Shown: positions 57,602 to 64,000 of the stretch, piece after piece
Layout: the number at the start of each line of letters is the position of its first letter
Position numbering within the stretch: the stretch's first letter is position 1
DNA from: Bacteroidales bacterium
GTDB lineage: Bacteria > Bacteroidota > Bacteroidia > Bacteroidales > F082
Direction of reading: 5' to 3'
Length of the DNA: 64,000 nucleotides
NCBI GenBank assembly: GCA_024400455.1
Contig: JAKSMU010000002.1
Span: 186,001-250,000 of the forward strand
Notes under the pieces: generated by a model
Seen by the model: the letters and a program-made list of their open reading frames with translations, nothing else
Told to the model about the DNA's origin: nothing
Database searches by the model: none
Made by a program: the position numbers and the translations under genes

Positions 57602-59452
57602 ATGGAAGAAAAAAAGAAACTTTTTGAGGAATTTCCACCAGTAACCACCGAACAGTGGGAGGCTGTCATTGAGAAAGACCTCAAGGGCGCCGATTACAAC
57701 AAGAAATTGGTGTGGAAAACTGCCGAAGGTTTTCCGGTAAGACCTTACTACCGTGCAGAAGACTTGCAACACATCACTTGGATGGGTGTTATGCCTAACC
57801 AGTTCCCGTTTGTCCGCGGCAACCGCAGTCAGGAAAACAACTGGCTTATCCGTCAGGATATTATCGTGAATAATGTTGCCGAAGCCAACAAGCAGGCTCT
57901 CGATGCCATCAGCCGCGGCTGCAACAGCATTGGCTTCAAGCTGGAAAACAACAAGATTTACGATGCCATCGAAATCTCAACTTTGCTGAACGGCATCGAC
58001 CAGAAGAAAGTCGAAATCAACCTGTTCAACAACAAGTATCATCTCCCGCTGCTGGAAATGATGTCGAAAGTGCCGGAAGTGAAAGGTTCGCTCAACTACG
58101 ACCCTCTGACACGCTATCTCCGCCGTGGCACTTGGTTTGTCAGCGAAACCACCGATATGGAACTGGCTTATATCATGGTGAAAGCCGAAATGCCTGATTT
58201 CCAAACCATCGGTGTCAACAGCCACATTTTCACCAACGCTGGTGCTACCATCGTTCAGGAAATGGCATTTGCCCTTTCAATTGGTGCCGAATACCTCGAC
58301 CAACTGACTGAAAAAGGCCTGACTGTCGACGAAATCGCTCCAAAGATGCGTTTCAACGTAGCTGTCGGTCAGAATTACTTCATGGAACTGGCCAAGATGC
58401 GCGCTTACCGTTATTTGTGGGCCAACATCGTGAAGGCTTACGGAGGCAAGGAGGAAAACGCCAAGATGCACATCCACGCTTTCAATGCTGAAATCGGCAT
58501 GAGCCTGTATGATGCTTACGTCAACATGCTGAGAACTACCACCGGCACCATGTCGGCTGTCCTCGGCGGTGTCGATTCATTCTGCGTCACTCCATTCGAT
58601 ACGCCATTTGAAAATCCTACCGATTTCGCCAACAGAATCTCACGCAACCAGCAGCTTATCCTGAAGGAAGAAGCTCATTTCGACAAGGTTGCCGACCCGG
58701 CCGCAGGTTCATATTACATTGAAAACCTCACCGATTCCATCGCAAAGGCCGCTTGGGATCTGTTCAATAAGATTCAGGACGAAGGCGGTTATCTGGCTGC
58801 TGTCCGCAAGGGCTACATTCAGGCCTTGATTAAGGAAAGCGCTGCCAAGAAGTTCAGCAATGTGGCTACACGTCGCGAAACCATCCTCGGTACCAACCAG
58901 TTCCCGAACTTCACCGAAACGATGAAATTTGCTCCTGAAGCATGGGTCTTCGAAGCCAATGACCGTCGTGACGAAAATGCTGAAATTGAGACCATCGTGA
59001 CGTTCCGCGCTGCTCAGCAGTTTGAACAGTTGCGCTATGCTACCGATGTCTATGCTCAGAATCACAAACGCCCGGTTGCTTGGATGTTTACATACGGCAA
59101 CCTCGCCATGCTGAAGGCTCGTTCCAACTTTGCTTCCAACTTCTTTGCTTGTGCTGGCTTCCAAGTCGTCGACAACGCTGGTTTCAAGACTTTGGACGAA
59201 GGCATAGCTGCCGCTCGCGAAGTGAAGCCTGAAATCGTGGTCATCTGCTCATCGGATGAAGAATACGGCGAAGGCAATGCCCTCAAGATTTACGAAGCCC
59301 TGAAGAACGATACCATCGTGGTTTTGGCTGGCAATCCGGTCGGCACCGCCGATGTGTTGAAAGAAGCTGGCTTGCAGTATTTCATCCATGTGAAGAGCAA
59401 CGTCCTCGAAACTTTACAGGAATTCCAACAAAAATTAGGTATAACAAAATGA
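57602..59452 (+). CDS. mutA: Methylmalonyl-CoA mutase small subunit
   Basis: The 616-residue protein is the non-catalytic partner of MutB in the B12-dependent interconversion of succinyl-CoA and methylmalonyl-CoA. It shares the TIM-barrel region (LFEEFPPVTTEQWEAVIEKD, FPVRPYYRAEDL, PNQFPFVRGNR, GAEYLDQLTEKGL, GGVDSFCVTPFDTP, DPAAGSYYIENLT) and has a degenerate cobalamin domain at the end (VVICSSDEEYGEG, IHVKSNVLETLQEFQQKLG) without the DxHxxG cobalt-ligand motif, as expected for this subunit. It is first in a two-gene operon with mutB 105 bases downstream. Bacteroidales use this pathway to make propionate or succinate. Confidence 0.96.
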   Translation: MEEKKKLFEEFPPVTTEQWEAVIEKDLKGADYNKKLVWKTAEGFPVRPYYRAEDLQHITWMGVMPNQFPFVRGNRSQENNWLIRQDIIVNNVAEANKQALDAISRGCNSIGFKLENNKIYDAIEISTLLNGIDQKKVEINLFNNKYHLPLLEMMSKVPEVKGSLNYDPLTRYLRRGTWFVSETTDMELAYIMVKAEMPDFQTIGVNSHIFTNAGATIVQEMAFALSIGAEYLDQLTEKGLTVDEIAPKMRFNVAVGQNYFMELAKMRAYRYLWANIVKAYGGKEENAKMHIHAFNAEIGMSLYDAYVNMLRTTTGTMSAVLGGVDSFCVTPFDTPFENPTDFANRISRNQQLILKEEAHFDKVADPAAGSYYIENLTDSIAKAAWDLFNKIQDEGGYLAAVRKGYIQALIKESAAKKFSNVATRRETILGTNQFPNFTETMKFAPEAWVFEANDRRDENAEIETIVTFRAAQQFEQLRYATDVYAQNHKRPVAWMFTYGNLAMLKARSNFASNFFACAGFQVVDNAGFKTLDEGIAAAREVKPEIVVICSSDEEYGEGNALKIYEALKNDTIVVLAGNPVGTADVLKEAGLQYFIHVKSNVLETLQEFQQKLGITK

Positions 59453-59466
59453 ATAAATCGGTTGTC

Positions 59467-59535
59467 GGTTATCGGTCATCAGTTTTCAGTCGTCGCTTTG
59501 CGCAACTGAAAACCGAAAACTGAGAACTGATAACC
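59467..59535 (+). other. Long inverted repeat between mutA and mutB
   Basis: GGTCATCAGTTTTCAG (59474-59489) pairs with CTGAGAACTGATAACC (59520-59535) over 16 positions with two mismatches; alternatives are GGTTATC with GATAACC and GTTTTCAGT with ACTGAAAAC (59505-59513). Repeats of AACTGAAAAC style also occur before hcp. No T-run follows, so termination is unlikely; an intercistronic stabiliser or translation control is possible. Confidence 0.6.
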
Positions 59536-59557
59536 AAGAAAAGAAAGGAAAAGTAAG

Positions 59558-61690
59558 ATGAAACCAAATTATAAAGACATCAACCTTAACGTTGTACCTG
59601 AAAACAATGCAACTTGCCCACAGGGTGAAAATTGGGAAACTGCCGAACACATCATGGTGAAGCCTGCCTATACCGAGAAAGACCTCGAAGGCATGGAACA
59701 CCTGAACTATGCTGCCGGTATCGCTCCTAATCTCCGTGGACCTTATTCAACTATGTATGTGATGCGTCCTTGGACCATCCGTCAATATGCCGGTTTCTCC
59801 ACCGCCGAGGAATCAAACGCTTTCTATCGCCGCAACCTCGCCGCTGGCCAGAAGGGTCTGTCAGTCGCTTTCGACTTGGCTACTCACCGCGGCTACGATG
59901 CTGACCACGAGCGCGTAATGGGCGATGTGGGTAAGGCTGGCGTGAGCATCTGCTCGGTTGAAGACATGAAGGTCTTGTTCGACCAAATCCCGCTGAATCA
60001 AATGTCCGTTTCAATGACCATGAACGGTGCAGTTCTGCCAATTCTGGCTTTCTACATCGTCACGGCTTTGGAACAGGGCGCTAAATACGAAGAACTGCAA
60101 GGTACCATCCAGAACGACATCCTGAAGGAATTCATGGTGCGTAACACTTACATTTATCCACCTGAGTTCTCCATGCGTATCATTGCCGACATTTTTGAGT
60201 TCACTTCTCAAAACATGCCGAAGTTCAATTCCATCTCCATCTCCGGTTACCACATGCAGGAAGCCGGTGCAACCTCCGACATCGAAATGGCTTACACCTT
60301 GGCCGACGGTTGGGATTACCTCCGCACTGGCGTCAAGGCTGGCCTGGACATTGATGCTTTCGCACCGCGTCTGTCATTCTTCTGGTGCTCGGGCATGAAC
60401 CATTTCATGGAAATCGCCAAGATGCGTGCCGCCCGTATGTTGTGGGCCAAGATTGTGAAGACCTTCAACCCGAAGAATCCTAAATCACTGGCACTGCGTA
60501 CACACACCCAGACTTCAGGTTGGTCGCTGACCGAACAGGATCCATTCAACAACGTGGCCCGTACTTGCGTCGAAGCAATGGGCGCTGCTTTGGGTCACAC
60601 CCAGTCGCTGCACACCAACGCTTTGGACGAAGCCATCGCTTTGCCAACCGATTTCTCGGCTCGTATTGCCCGTAACACCCAGATTTACATCCAGGAAGAA
60701 ACCAACGTTTGCCGCGTCGTCGACCCATGGGCTGGTTCCTATTACGTTGAATCGCTCACCAAAGAAATCGCTGAACGCGCTTGGGGTCACATCATGGAAA
60801 TCGAAGCCATGGGCGGTATGGCAAAGGCCATCGAAACGGGTCTGCCAAAGATGCGTATCGAAGAAGCCGCTGCCCGCAAGCAGGCTAAGATTGACTCAGG
60901 CCGTGAAATCATCGTCGGTATCAACAAATACCGCCTTGACCACGAAGACCCAATCGAAACTCTCGAAGTGGACAACACCGCCGTGCGTGACGCTCAAATC
61001 AAGCGTTTGCAGCAGCTCCGCGCCAACCGCAACGAAGCCGATGTACAGCGTTGCCTGGATGCCATCACCAAGTCGGCTGAGACCGGCGAAGGCAACTTGC
61101 TGGCTCTCGCTGTCGAGGCTGCCAAGTGCCGCGCTACCTTGGGCGAAATCTCCATGGCATGCGAAAAGGTCGCTGGCCGTTACAAAGCAGTTATCCGTTC
61201 AATTTCAGGTGTTTATTCTATGGAAACAAAAGACGATGCAAAATTTGCCGAAGCCGTTGCCAAGGCTGATGAATTTGCCAAGATGGAAGGCCGCCGTCCG
61301 CGCATCATGATTGCCAAGATGGGTCAGGATGGTCACGACCGTGGCGCTAAGGTTGTCGCTACAGGTTATGCCGACATAGGTTTCGATGTAGATATGGGAC
61401 CTTTGTTCCAGACCCCAGCCGAAGCCGCTAAGCAGGCTGTCGAAAACGACGTCCACATTCTCGGCGTCAGCTCTTTGGCTGCCGGTCACAAGACCTTGGT
61501 GCCTCAGGTCATCGCTGAGTTGGAAAAGCTCGGTCGTCCCGACATCATGGTCACCGTGGGTGGCGTCATTCCTGCACAGGACTATCAGTTCCTCTATGAT
61601 GCAGGTGCCGTTGCTATCTTCGGACCTGGCACCGTGGTCAGCGAATCAGCCATCAAGATGCTGGATCTGCTGATTGCTGCTCGGAAATGA
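59558..61690 (+). CDS. mutB: Methylmalonyl-CoA mutase large (catalytic) subunit
   Basis: The 710-residue protein carries the active site. Motifs in order: [20 protein letters not shown] (substrate channel), [80 protein letters not shown] and [13 protein letters not shown]. The C-terminal B12 domain has [20 protein letters not shown] (residues ~585-605), whose DGHDRG supplies the cobalt-binding His. Length is normal for the family. MeaB for this enzyme is encoded at 46.2-47.3 kb; epimerase and carboxylase genes are not in the window. Confidence 0.97.
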   Translation: MKPNYKDINLNVVPENNATCPQGENWETAEHIMVKPAYTEKDLEGMEHLNYAAGIAPNLRGPYSTMYVMRPWTIRQYAGFSTAEESNAFYRRNLAAGQKGLSVAFDLATHRGYDADHERVMGDVGKAGVSICSVEDMKVLFDQIPLNQMSVSMTMNGAVLPILAFYIVTALEQGAKYEELQGTIQNDILKEFMVRNTYIYPPEFSMRIIADIFEFTSQNMPKFNSISISGYHMQEAGATSDIEMAYTLADGWDYLRTGVKAGLDIDAFAPRLSFFWCSGMNHFMEIAKMRAARMLWAKIVKTFNPKNPKSLALRTHTQTSGWSLTEQDPFNNVARTCVEAMGAALGHTQSLHTNALDEAIALPTDFSARIARNTQIYIQEETNVCRVVDPWAGSYYVESLTKEIAERAWGHIMEIEAMGGMAKAIETGLPKMRIEEAAARKQAKIDSGREIIVGINKYRLDHEDPIETLEVDNTAVRDAQIKRLQQLRANRNEADVQRCLDAITKSAETGEGNLLALAVEAAKCRATLGEISMACEKVAGRYKAVIRSISGVYSMETKDDAKFAEAVAKADEFAKMEGRRPRIMIAKMGQDGHDRGAKVVATGYADIGFDVDMGPLFQTPAEAAKQAVENDVHILGVSSLAAGHKTLVPQVIAELEKLGRPDIMVTVGGVIPAQDYQFLYDAGAVAIFGPGTVVSESAIKMLDLLIAARK

Positions 61691-61704
61691 TTAATTGATA
61701 TAAA

Positions 61705-61776
61705 AGAGACGCGATAATCGTGTCTCTACAAAACAATTCAGGCTGACTGGAGTTTTCTAGTCAGCCTGATTTTTTT
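61705..61776 (+). terminator. Two hairpins ending the mutAB operon
   Basis: The first is AGAGAC...GTCTCT (61705-61727) with an inner CGAT/ATCG. The second is CAGGCTGACT (61739-61748) paired with AGTCAGCCTG (61759-61768), followed by seven T, and is a canonical terminator. Confidence 0.85.
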
Positions 61777-61800
61777 GAATACAATGTCAATTCGCTTTTT

Positions 61801-62322
61801 CTATTTTTCTCCCCATTTCAAAGGATAATTCGGACAGGTGCAGTAGGCTGATTCATTGAGGTAGAAGCGCAGTACCTGGGTTGTGCCGTCTGAGCCAATC
61901 GTTTCATAGGTGTCGAGCCAGCCATAACATAGTTTGTCCATATCAATGCGGTGGGCTATGCCGATATGTCGATAGGCAATGGGTAGGATTTCCTTTGAGC
62001 GTGTCCAGTTGTCGCTTGCGCCAACAGGATAATCTTCATCGTTGTAATTGCCGATAAGCCAGTCTTCAGCCATTTTCAAATGGGCAGCATATTCTGCACC
62101 TGCTTCGGCAAAGCGGACCGTCATATCGGCATTGCCGTCTTCATCGAAATCAAAGAAGAGCGTATCCTGATAAAGCGAGTCGCAGTAAGGTTGGTTTATG
62201 TTGGCGGGAGGACTGTATTTCTTGTAAATGATTTTTCCCGTTTCGCCTTGAAAATCTACTTTTCTGCATGAGGCGAATGCGATAAGCAGTATGATGCAAA
62301 TAATTAATGGTGTCTTTTTCAT
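61801..62322 (-). CDS. Hypothetical lipoprotein
   Basis: The protein has 173 residues from ATG 62322, chosen because it opens a lipoprotein signal (LLIAFASCRKVD) and follows a promoter. The mature part contains IIYKKYSPPANINQPYCDSL, an EF-hand-like acidic stretch FFDFDEDGNADMTVRF that may bind calcium, and a C-terminal CTCPNYPLKWGEK. I do not recognise a family. Envelope location is predicted. Confidence 0.6.
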   Translation of the reverse strand: MKKTPLIICIILLIAFASCRKVDFQGETGKIIYKKYSPPANINQPYCDSLYQDTLFFDFDEDGNADMTVRFAEAGAEYAAHLKMAEDWLIGNYNDEDYPVGASDNWTRSKEILPIAYRHIGIAHRIDMDKLCYGWLDTYETIGSDGTTQVLRFYLNESAYCTCPNYPLKWGEK

Positions 62323-62354
62323 GTTGTTGATTTGTTTGTTGATTTGTTTCACCA

Positions 62355-62362
62355 CAAAAATA
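62355..62362 (-). promoter_or_regulatory. -7 promoter box (TATTTTTG) for the lipoprotein
   Basis: Minus-strand TAnnTTTG element with a ~26-base leader to ATG 62322. Confidence 0.6.
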
Positions 62363-62395
62363 CACATTTTCATGATGAGAATAAAGGCATAAAAA

Positions 62396-62487
62396 CAAAA
62401 AACCCCACCAATCGGGGAGAATGGTGGGGAAAAACAATATAAAGATTATGAAAAAAATCCGTAGTTATTTGTCTTTCTTTCGTTTGA
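62396..62487 (-). ncRNA. Candidate ~90-nt small RNA between rpmF and the lipoprotein gene
   Basis: A minus-strand TATATTTG box lies at 62493-62500 and a hairpin CCCCACCA/TGGTGGGG (62403-62410, 62422-62429) followed on the minus strand by six T (62402-62397) lies ~90 bases downstream. No start codon or reading frame of note lies between. Because the lipoprotein gene has its own promoter after the terminator, the short transcript would be independent. Promoter-to-terminator logic is the only evidence; no known RNA family is claimed. Confidence 0.4.
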
Positions 62488-62578
62488 CGTTGCAAATATA
62501 AGCATTCTTTTTCAGTTGGTGCACTTTTTTTCAACTTTTTTCAAAAAAATGCTCTTTTTTGCCTTTTTCAACATAATA

Positions 62579-62629
62579 AAAGACCACACAACCATTCCAG
62601 AACCGTAGTTCAGAATGATTGTGAAGTCT
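62579..62629 (-). terminator. Terminator of the yceD-rpmF operon
   Basis: AAGAC...GTCTT encloses CAACCATTC paired with GAATGATTG and GAAC paired with GTTC around a CGTA loop. On the minus strand the stem is followed by TCTTTTATT. It lies ~60 bases past the rpmF stop. Confidence 0.75.
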
Positions 62630-62689
62630 TAGTTGCCTTAGAACAAGTCATTTGCTTGTCAGCGCGTTGTATGTTGAATCCGCCAGCAA

Positions 62690-62875
62690 TCACTGCTTGG
62701 CAGCCATGACTAATTGTCCTTTGTAATACAAATCGCCGTCGACATAGTATGCTCTATGCATGACGTGCATAGTACCTGTAACTGGGCAAACAGTTACGTT
62801 TGGGGTTTCTGCTTTGTAATGCGTTCTTCTCTTTGCGCCTCTGGTATGAGACTGTCTACGTTTAGGATGTGCCAT
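62690..62875 (-). CDS. rpmF: 50S ribosomal protein L32
   Basis: The 61-residue protein matches L32: MAHPKRRQSHTRGAKRRTHY followed by VCPVTGTMHVMHRAYYVDG. It is basic and of normal size for the family. The four zinc-binding Cys of some L32 forms are not present; only one Cys remains, so this is the zinc-free type. It is the second gene of the conserved yceD-rpmF pair, 44 bases downstream of yceD. Confidence 0.96.
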   Translation of the reverse strand: MAHPKRRQSHTRGAKRRTHYKAETPNVTVCPVTGTMHVMHRAYYVDGDLYYKGQLVMAAKQ

Positions 62876-62919
62876 TTTACCTTTATTTTAAAATGTTAAT
62901 TACCAGTTGTTTATTATTT

Positions 62920-63438
62920 TCAATCAAGTTTTATATCCTTCAAAGCCGCCCATCGGGGATCCGTTTCATTTTCCGCTTCTGCTGTTGGTTCTTCCTCTTG
63001 CGACAGCATCTGCAACACTTCCGGATTACATTCACCTTCAGGATGAACCCTATGGATCGGTATCGAAAGGATGATGTATTCGTAAATCAAAGAACTGATG
63101 TCGAAATCGTGCTGGTCGGCAGGAACGACAACCACATCGTCCGACTCTTCGGCAGGTTCCGAACCGAACTTGACAAAGAAAACTTCATCGTTTTCAATCG
63201 GAATGTCAAATTCATCGGCGCAACGGTCACAAATCACTCTCACTTTGCCTTGCAATGTGAAGTTGAGTGTCATCATCAGCTCGGTCTTCTCAATGTCAAG
63301 GTCGATGGAGATGTTACCTTGGTGAATTTCAGAGTAATCCATCCCCTCAAAGAAGTCATCCTTTATATCAAAATGATAGGAATGATTTCCCAACGCAAGA
63401 CCGTTTACCGGTATCAGATATTCGTTTTCCTTCTCCAT
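62920..63438 (-). CDS. YceD/DUF177 family protein
   Basis: The 172-residue protein belongs to the DUF177 (YceD) family: YLIPVNGLALGNHSYHFDIK at the start, VRVICDRCADEFDIPIEND in the middle with a CxxC pair, and FDISSLIYEYIILSIPIHRVHP near the end, then CNPE. Family members are encoded just before rpmF across bacteria and are linked to 23S rRNA metabolism in some lineages, with no settled activity. Length, gene order and the promoter at 63458-63465 support the start. Confidence 0.9.
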   Translation of the reverse strand: MEKENEYLIPVNGLALGNHSYHFDIKDDFFEGMDYSEIHQGNISIDLDIEKTELMMTLNFTLQGKVRVICDRCADEFDIPIENDEVFFVKFGSEPAEESDDVVVVPADQHDFDISSLIYEYIILSIPIHRVHPEGECNPEVLQMLSQEEEPTAEAENETDPRWAALKDIKLD

Positions 63439-63457
63439 TTTGCCTAAAATCGGGCTG

Positions 63458-63465
63458 CAAAAGTA
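63458..63465 (-). promoter_or_regulatory. -7 promoter box (TACTTTTG) for yceD-rpmF
   Basis: Minus-strand TAnnTTTG element 20 bases before ATG 63438, leader ~13 bases. Confidence 0.65.
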
Positions 63466-63519
63466 ATTAATTATTTGATATAGACCAATTTTTATTGAAA
63501 ACTTATTTTCTTCAAATGC

Positions 63520-64000
63520 TTATTTTATTGATTCAGTGTTTTTTAATTCACTAACGGCACGTTGAAGAATATCGTCCATTTCTTCATATATTGGATAAAA
63601 TCCCTCATCATCGAAAATGTTGCGTGCAATATAGGCTTTCAGCAGTATGTTGGCTTCGCGTCTTGCAACCTGTTTTTCTTTTTCTGTTCCATCCAGTCCT
63701 TTTTCTTTGGCTCGTTTCATCAGTTCGTTGAACATGGAATCGTTCACTTTGAATGATTTTGCGAACTGTTCCACATTCTTGTAGTTGTTCAGTTCCTGAC
63801 GGTGCATGTCGGTATAATCAAATGCATATTGGAACAGAATGCCTGTGTTTACGATTTGGTTGAAGAAATATTCTGTGCTATCGTCAACCAATGGAACATA
63901 GATGTCAGGCATGATGCCTCCTCCGCCATAAACCACTTTCCCTTTAGGTGTGACAAACTTCAATGAATCAGCGAAATGAATGCTGTCGGCACTGAAAAGT
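63520..64000 (-). CDS. S41 family C-terminal processing peptidase (C-terminal part; 5' end outside window)
   Basis: The frame is open to the window edge; translation of the last bases (ADSIHFADS) continues the protein upstream. The visible ~160 residues are the C-terminal part of a CtpA-type protease: KFVTPKGKVVYGGGGIMPDI is the conserved stretch after the catalytic Ser/Lys domain, followed by a long helical C-terminal region (FKVNDSMFNELMKRAKEKGL, EANILLKAYIARNIFDDEG) as in Bacteroidota tail-specific proteases. The PDZ domain and catalytic residues lie beyond 64000. It probably cleaves periplasmic substrates. Confidence 0.85.
   Translation of the reverse strand, partial: LFSADSIHFADSLKFVTPKGKVVYGGGGIMPDIYVPLVDDSTEYFFNQIVNTGILFQYAFDYTDMHRQELNNYKNVEQFAKSFKVNDSMFNELMKRAKEKGLDGTEKEKQVARREANILLKAYIARNIFDDEGFYPIYEEMDDILQRAVSELKNTESIK

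Noticed and set aside
62374..62690. tRNA or other structured known RNA in the rpmF-lipoprotein gap
   Set aside because: No cloverleaf, GTTCGA-type T-loop or CCA end was found; only terminator hairpins and a promoter box.

Overview
The window is a 64 kb piece of a Bacteroidota chromosome, most likely from an anaerobic member of the Bacteroidales. Evidence: many genes are preceded by the Bacteroidota -7 promoter element TAnnTTTG and lack a Shine-Dalgarno box. Six secreted proteins end in a type IX secretion (T9SS) sorting tail. Bacteroidota-typical families are frequent (DUF4270, DUF4249-like, DUF4476, DUF3244, Omp28-like, OMP_b-brl_3). Signal peptidase I sites almost always leave Gln at +1. 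A methylmalonyl-CoA mutase pair with MeaB, hybrid cluster protein and Fe-type SOD fit an anaerobic propionate/succinate-forming lifestyle. I cannot name a genus. No rRNA, tRNA, CRISPR array, transposase or integrase was found.

Layout. 1-8 kb: the 3' part of a PNGase F-like T9SS cargo, a membrane TPR regulator followed by a 65-66 bp spaced repeat array, small secreted proteins, and a 320-355 bp segment present twice. 8-13.7 kb: housekeeping genes (rsmI, an acidic protein, tdk, CvpA family, a double-NBD peptide ABC ATPase, DIP1984 family). 13.7-20.1 kb: an accessory, GC-richer region with a 42-bp tandem repeat, a DUF6261-like gene, a Gly-rich anchored protein, a lipoprotein whose C-terminus resembles a DGR variable lectin fold, a palindromic REP-like element and a T9SS protein. 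20.2-32.8 kb: a fused amino-acid-dehydrogenase-like flavoprotein, TonB, PspC, a secreted esterase, a PIF1-like helicase, a possible BECR-fold nuclease with a palindromic operator array, map, a secreted nuclease/phosphatase and two lipoproteins. 32.8-44.3 kb: rlmI-like methyltransferase, two tandem Omp28-like T9SS proteins, SOD, hcp, glnA and an AAA/DUF4143 ATPase with a 33-bp-phased operator. 44.3-51.4 kb: glmS-meaB, a GT5-only glycogen synthase protein with DUF4270, cyclophilin and pheS. 51.4-57.4 kb: envelope genes including a glutaminyl-cyclase-like M28 enzyme and a TonB-dependent receptor. 57.6-64 kb: mutA-mutB, a lipoprotein, a candidate small RNA, rpmF-yceD and the end of an S41 protease.

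How parts connect. MutA/MutB with MeaB form the B12-dependent succinyl-/methylmalonyl-CoA module, although meaB lies 10 kb away with glmS. TonB could energise the TonB-dependent receptor. The glutaminyl-cyclase-like lipoprotein could act on the many Gln-starting exported proteins encoded around it. The best leads for new biology are regulatory: three separate phased or palindromic repeat arrays beside specific genes (3.9-4.2 kb, 29.2 kb, 43.9 kb), repeat-built mRNA leaders on glnA and mutA, the 42-bp repeat leader at 14.1 kb, and a possible in-trans DGR target at 17.85 kb.
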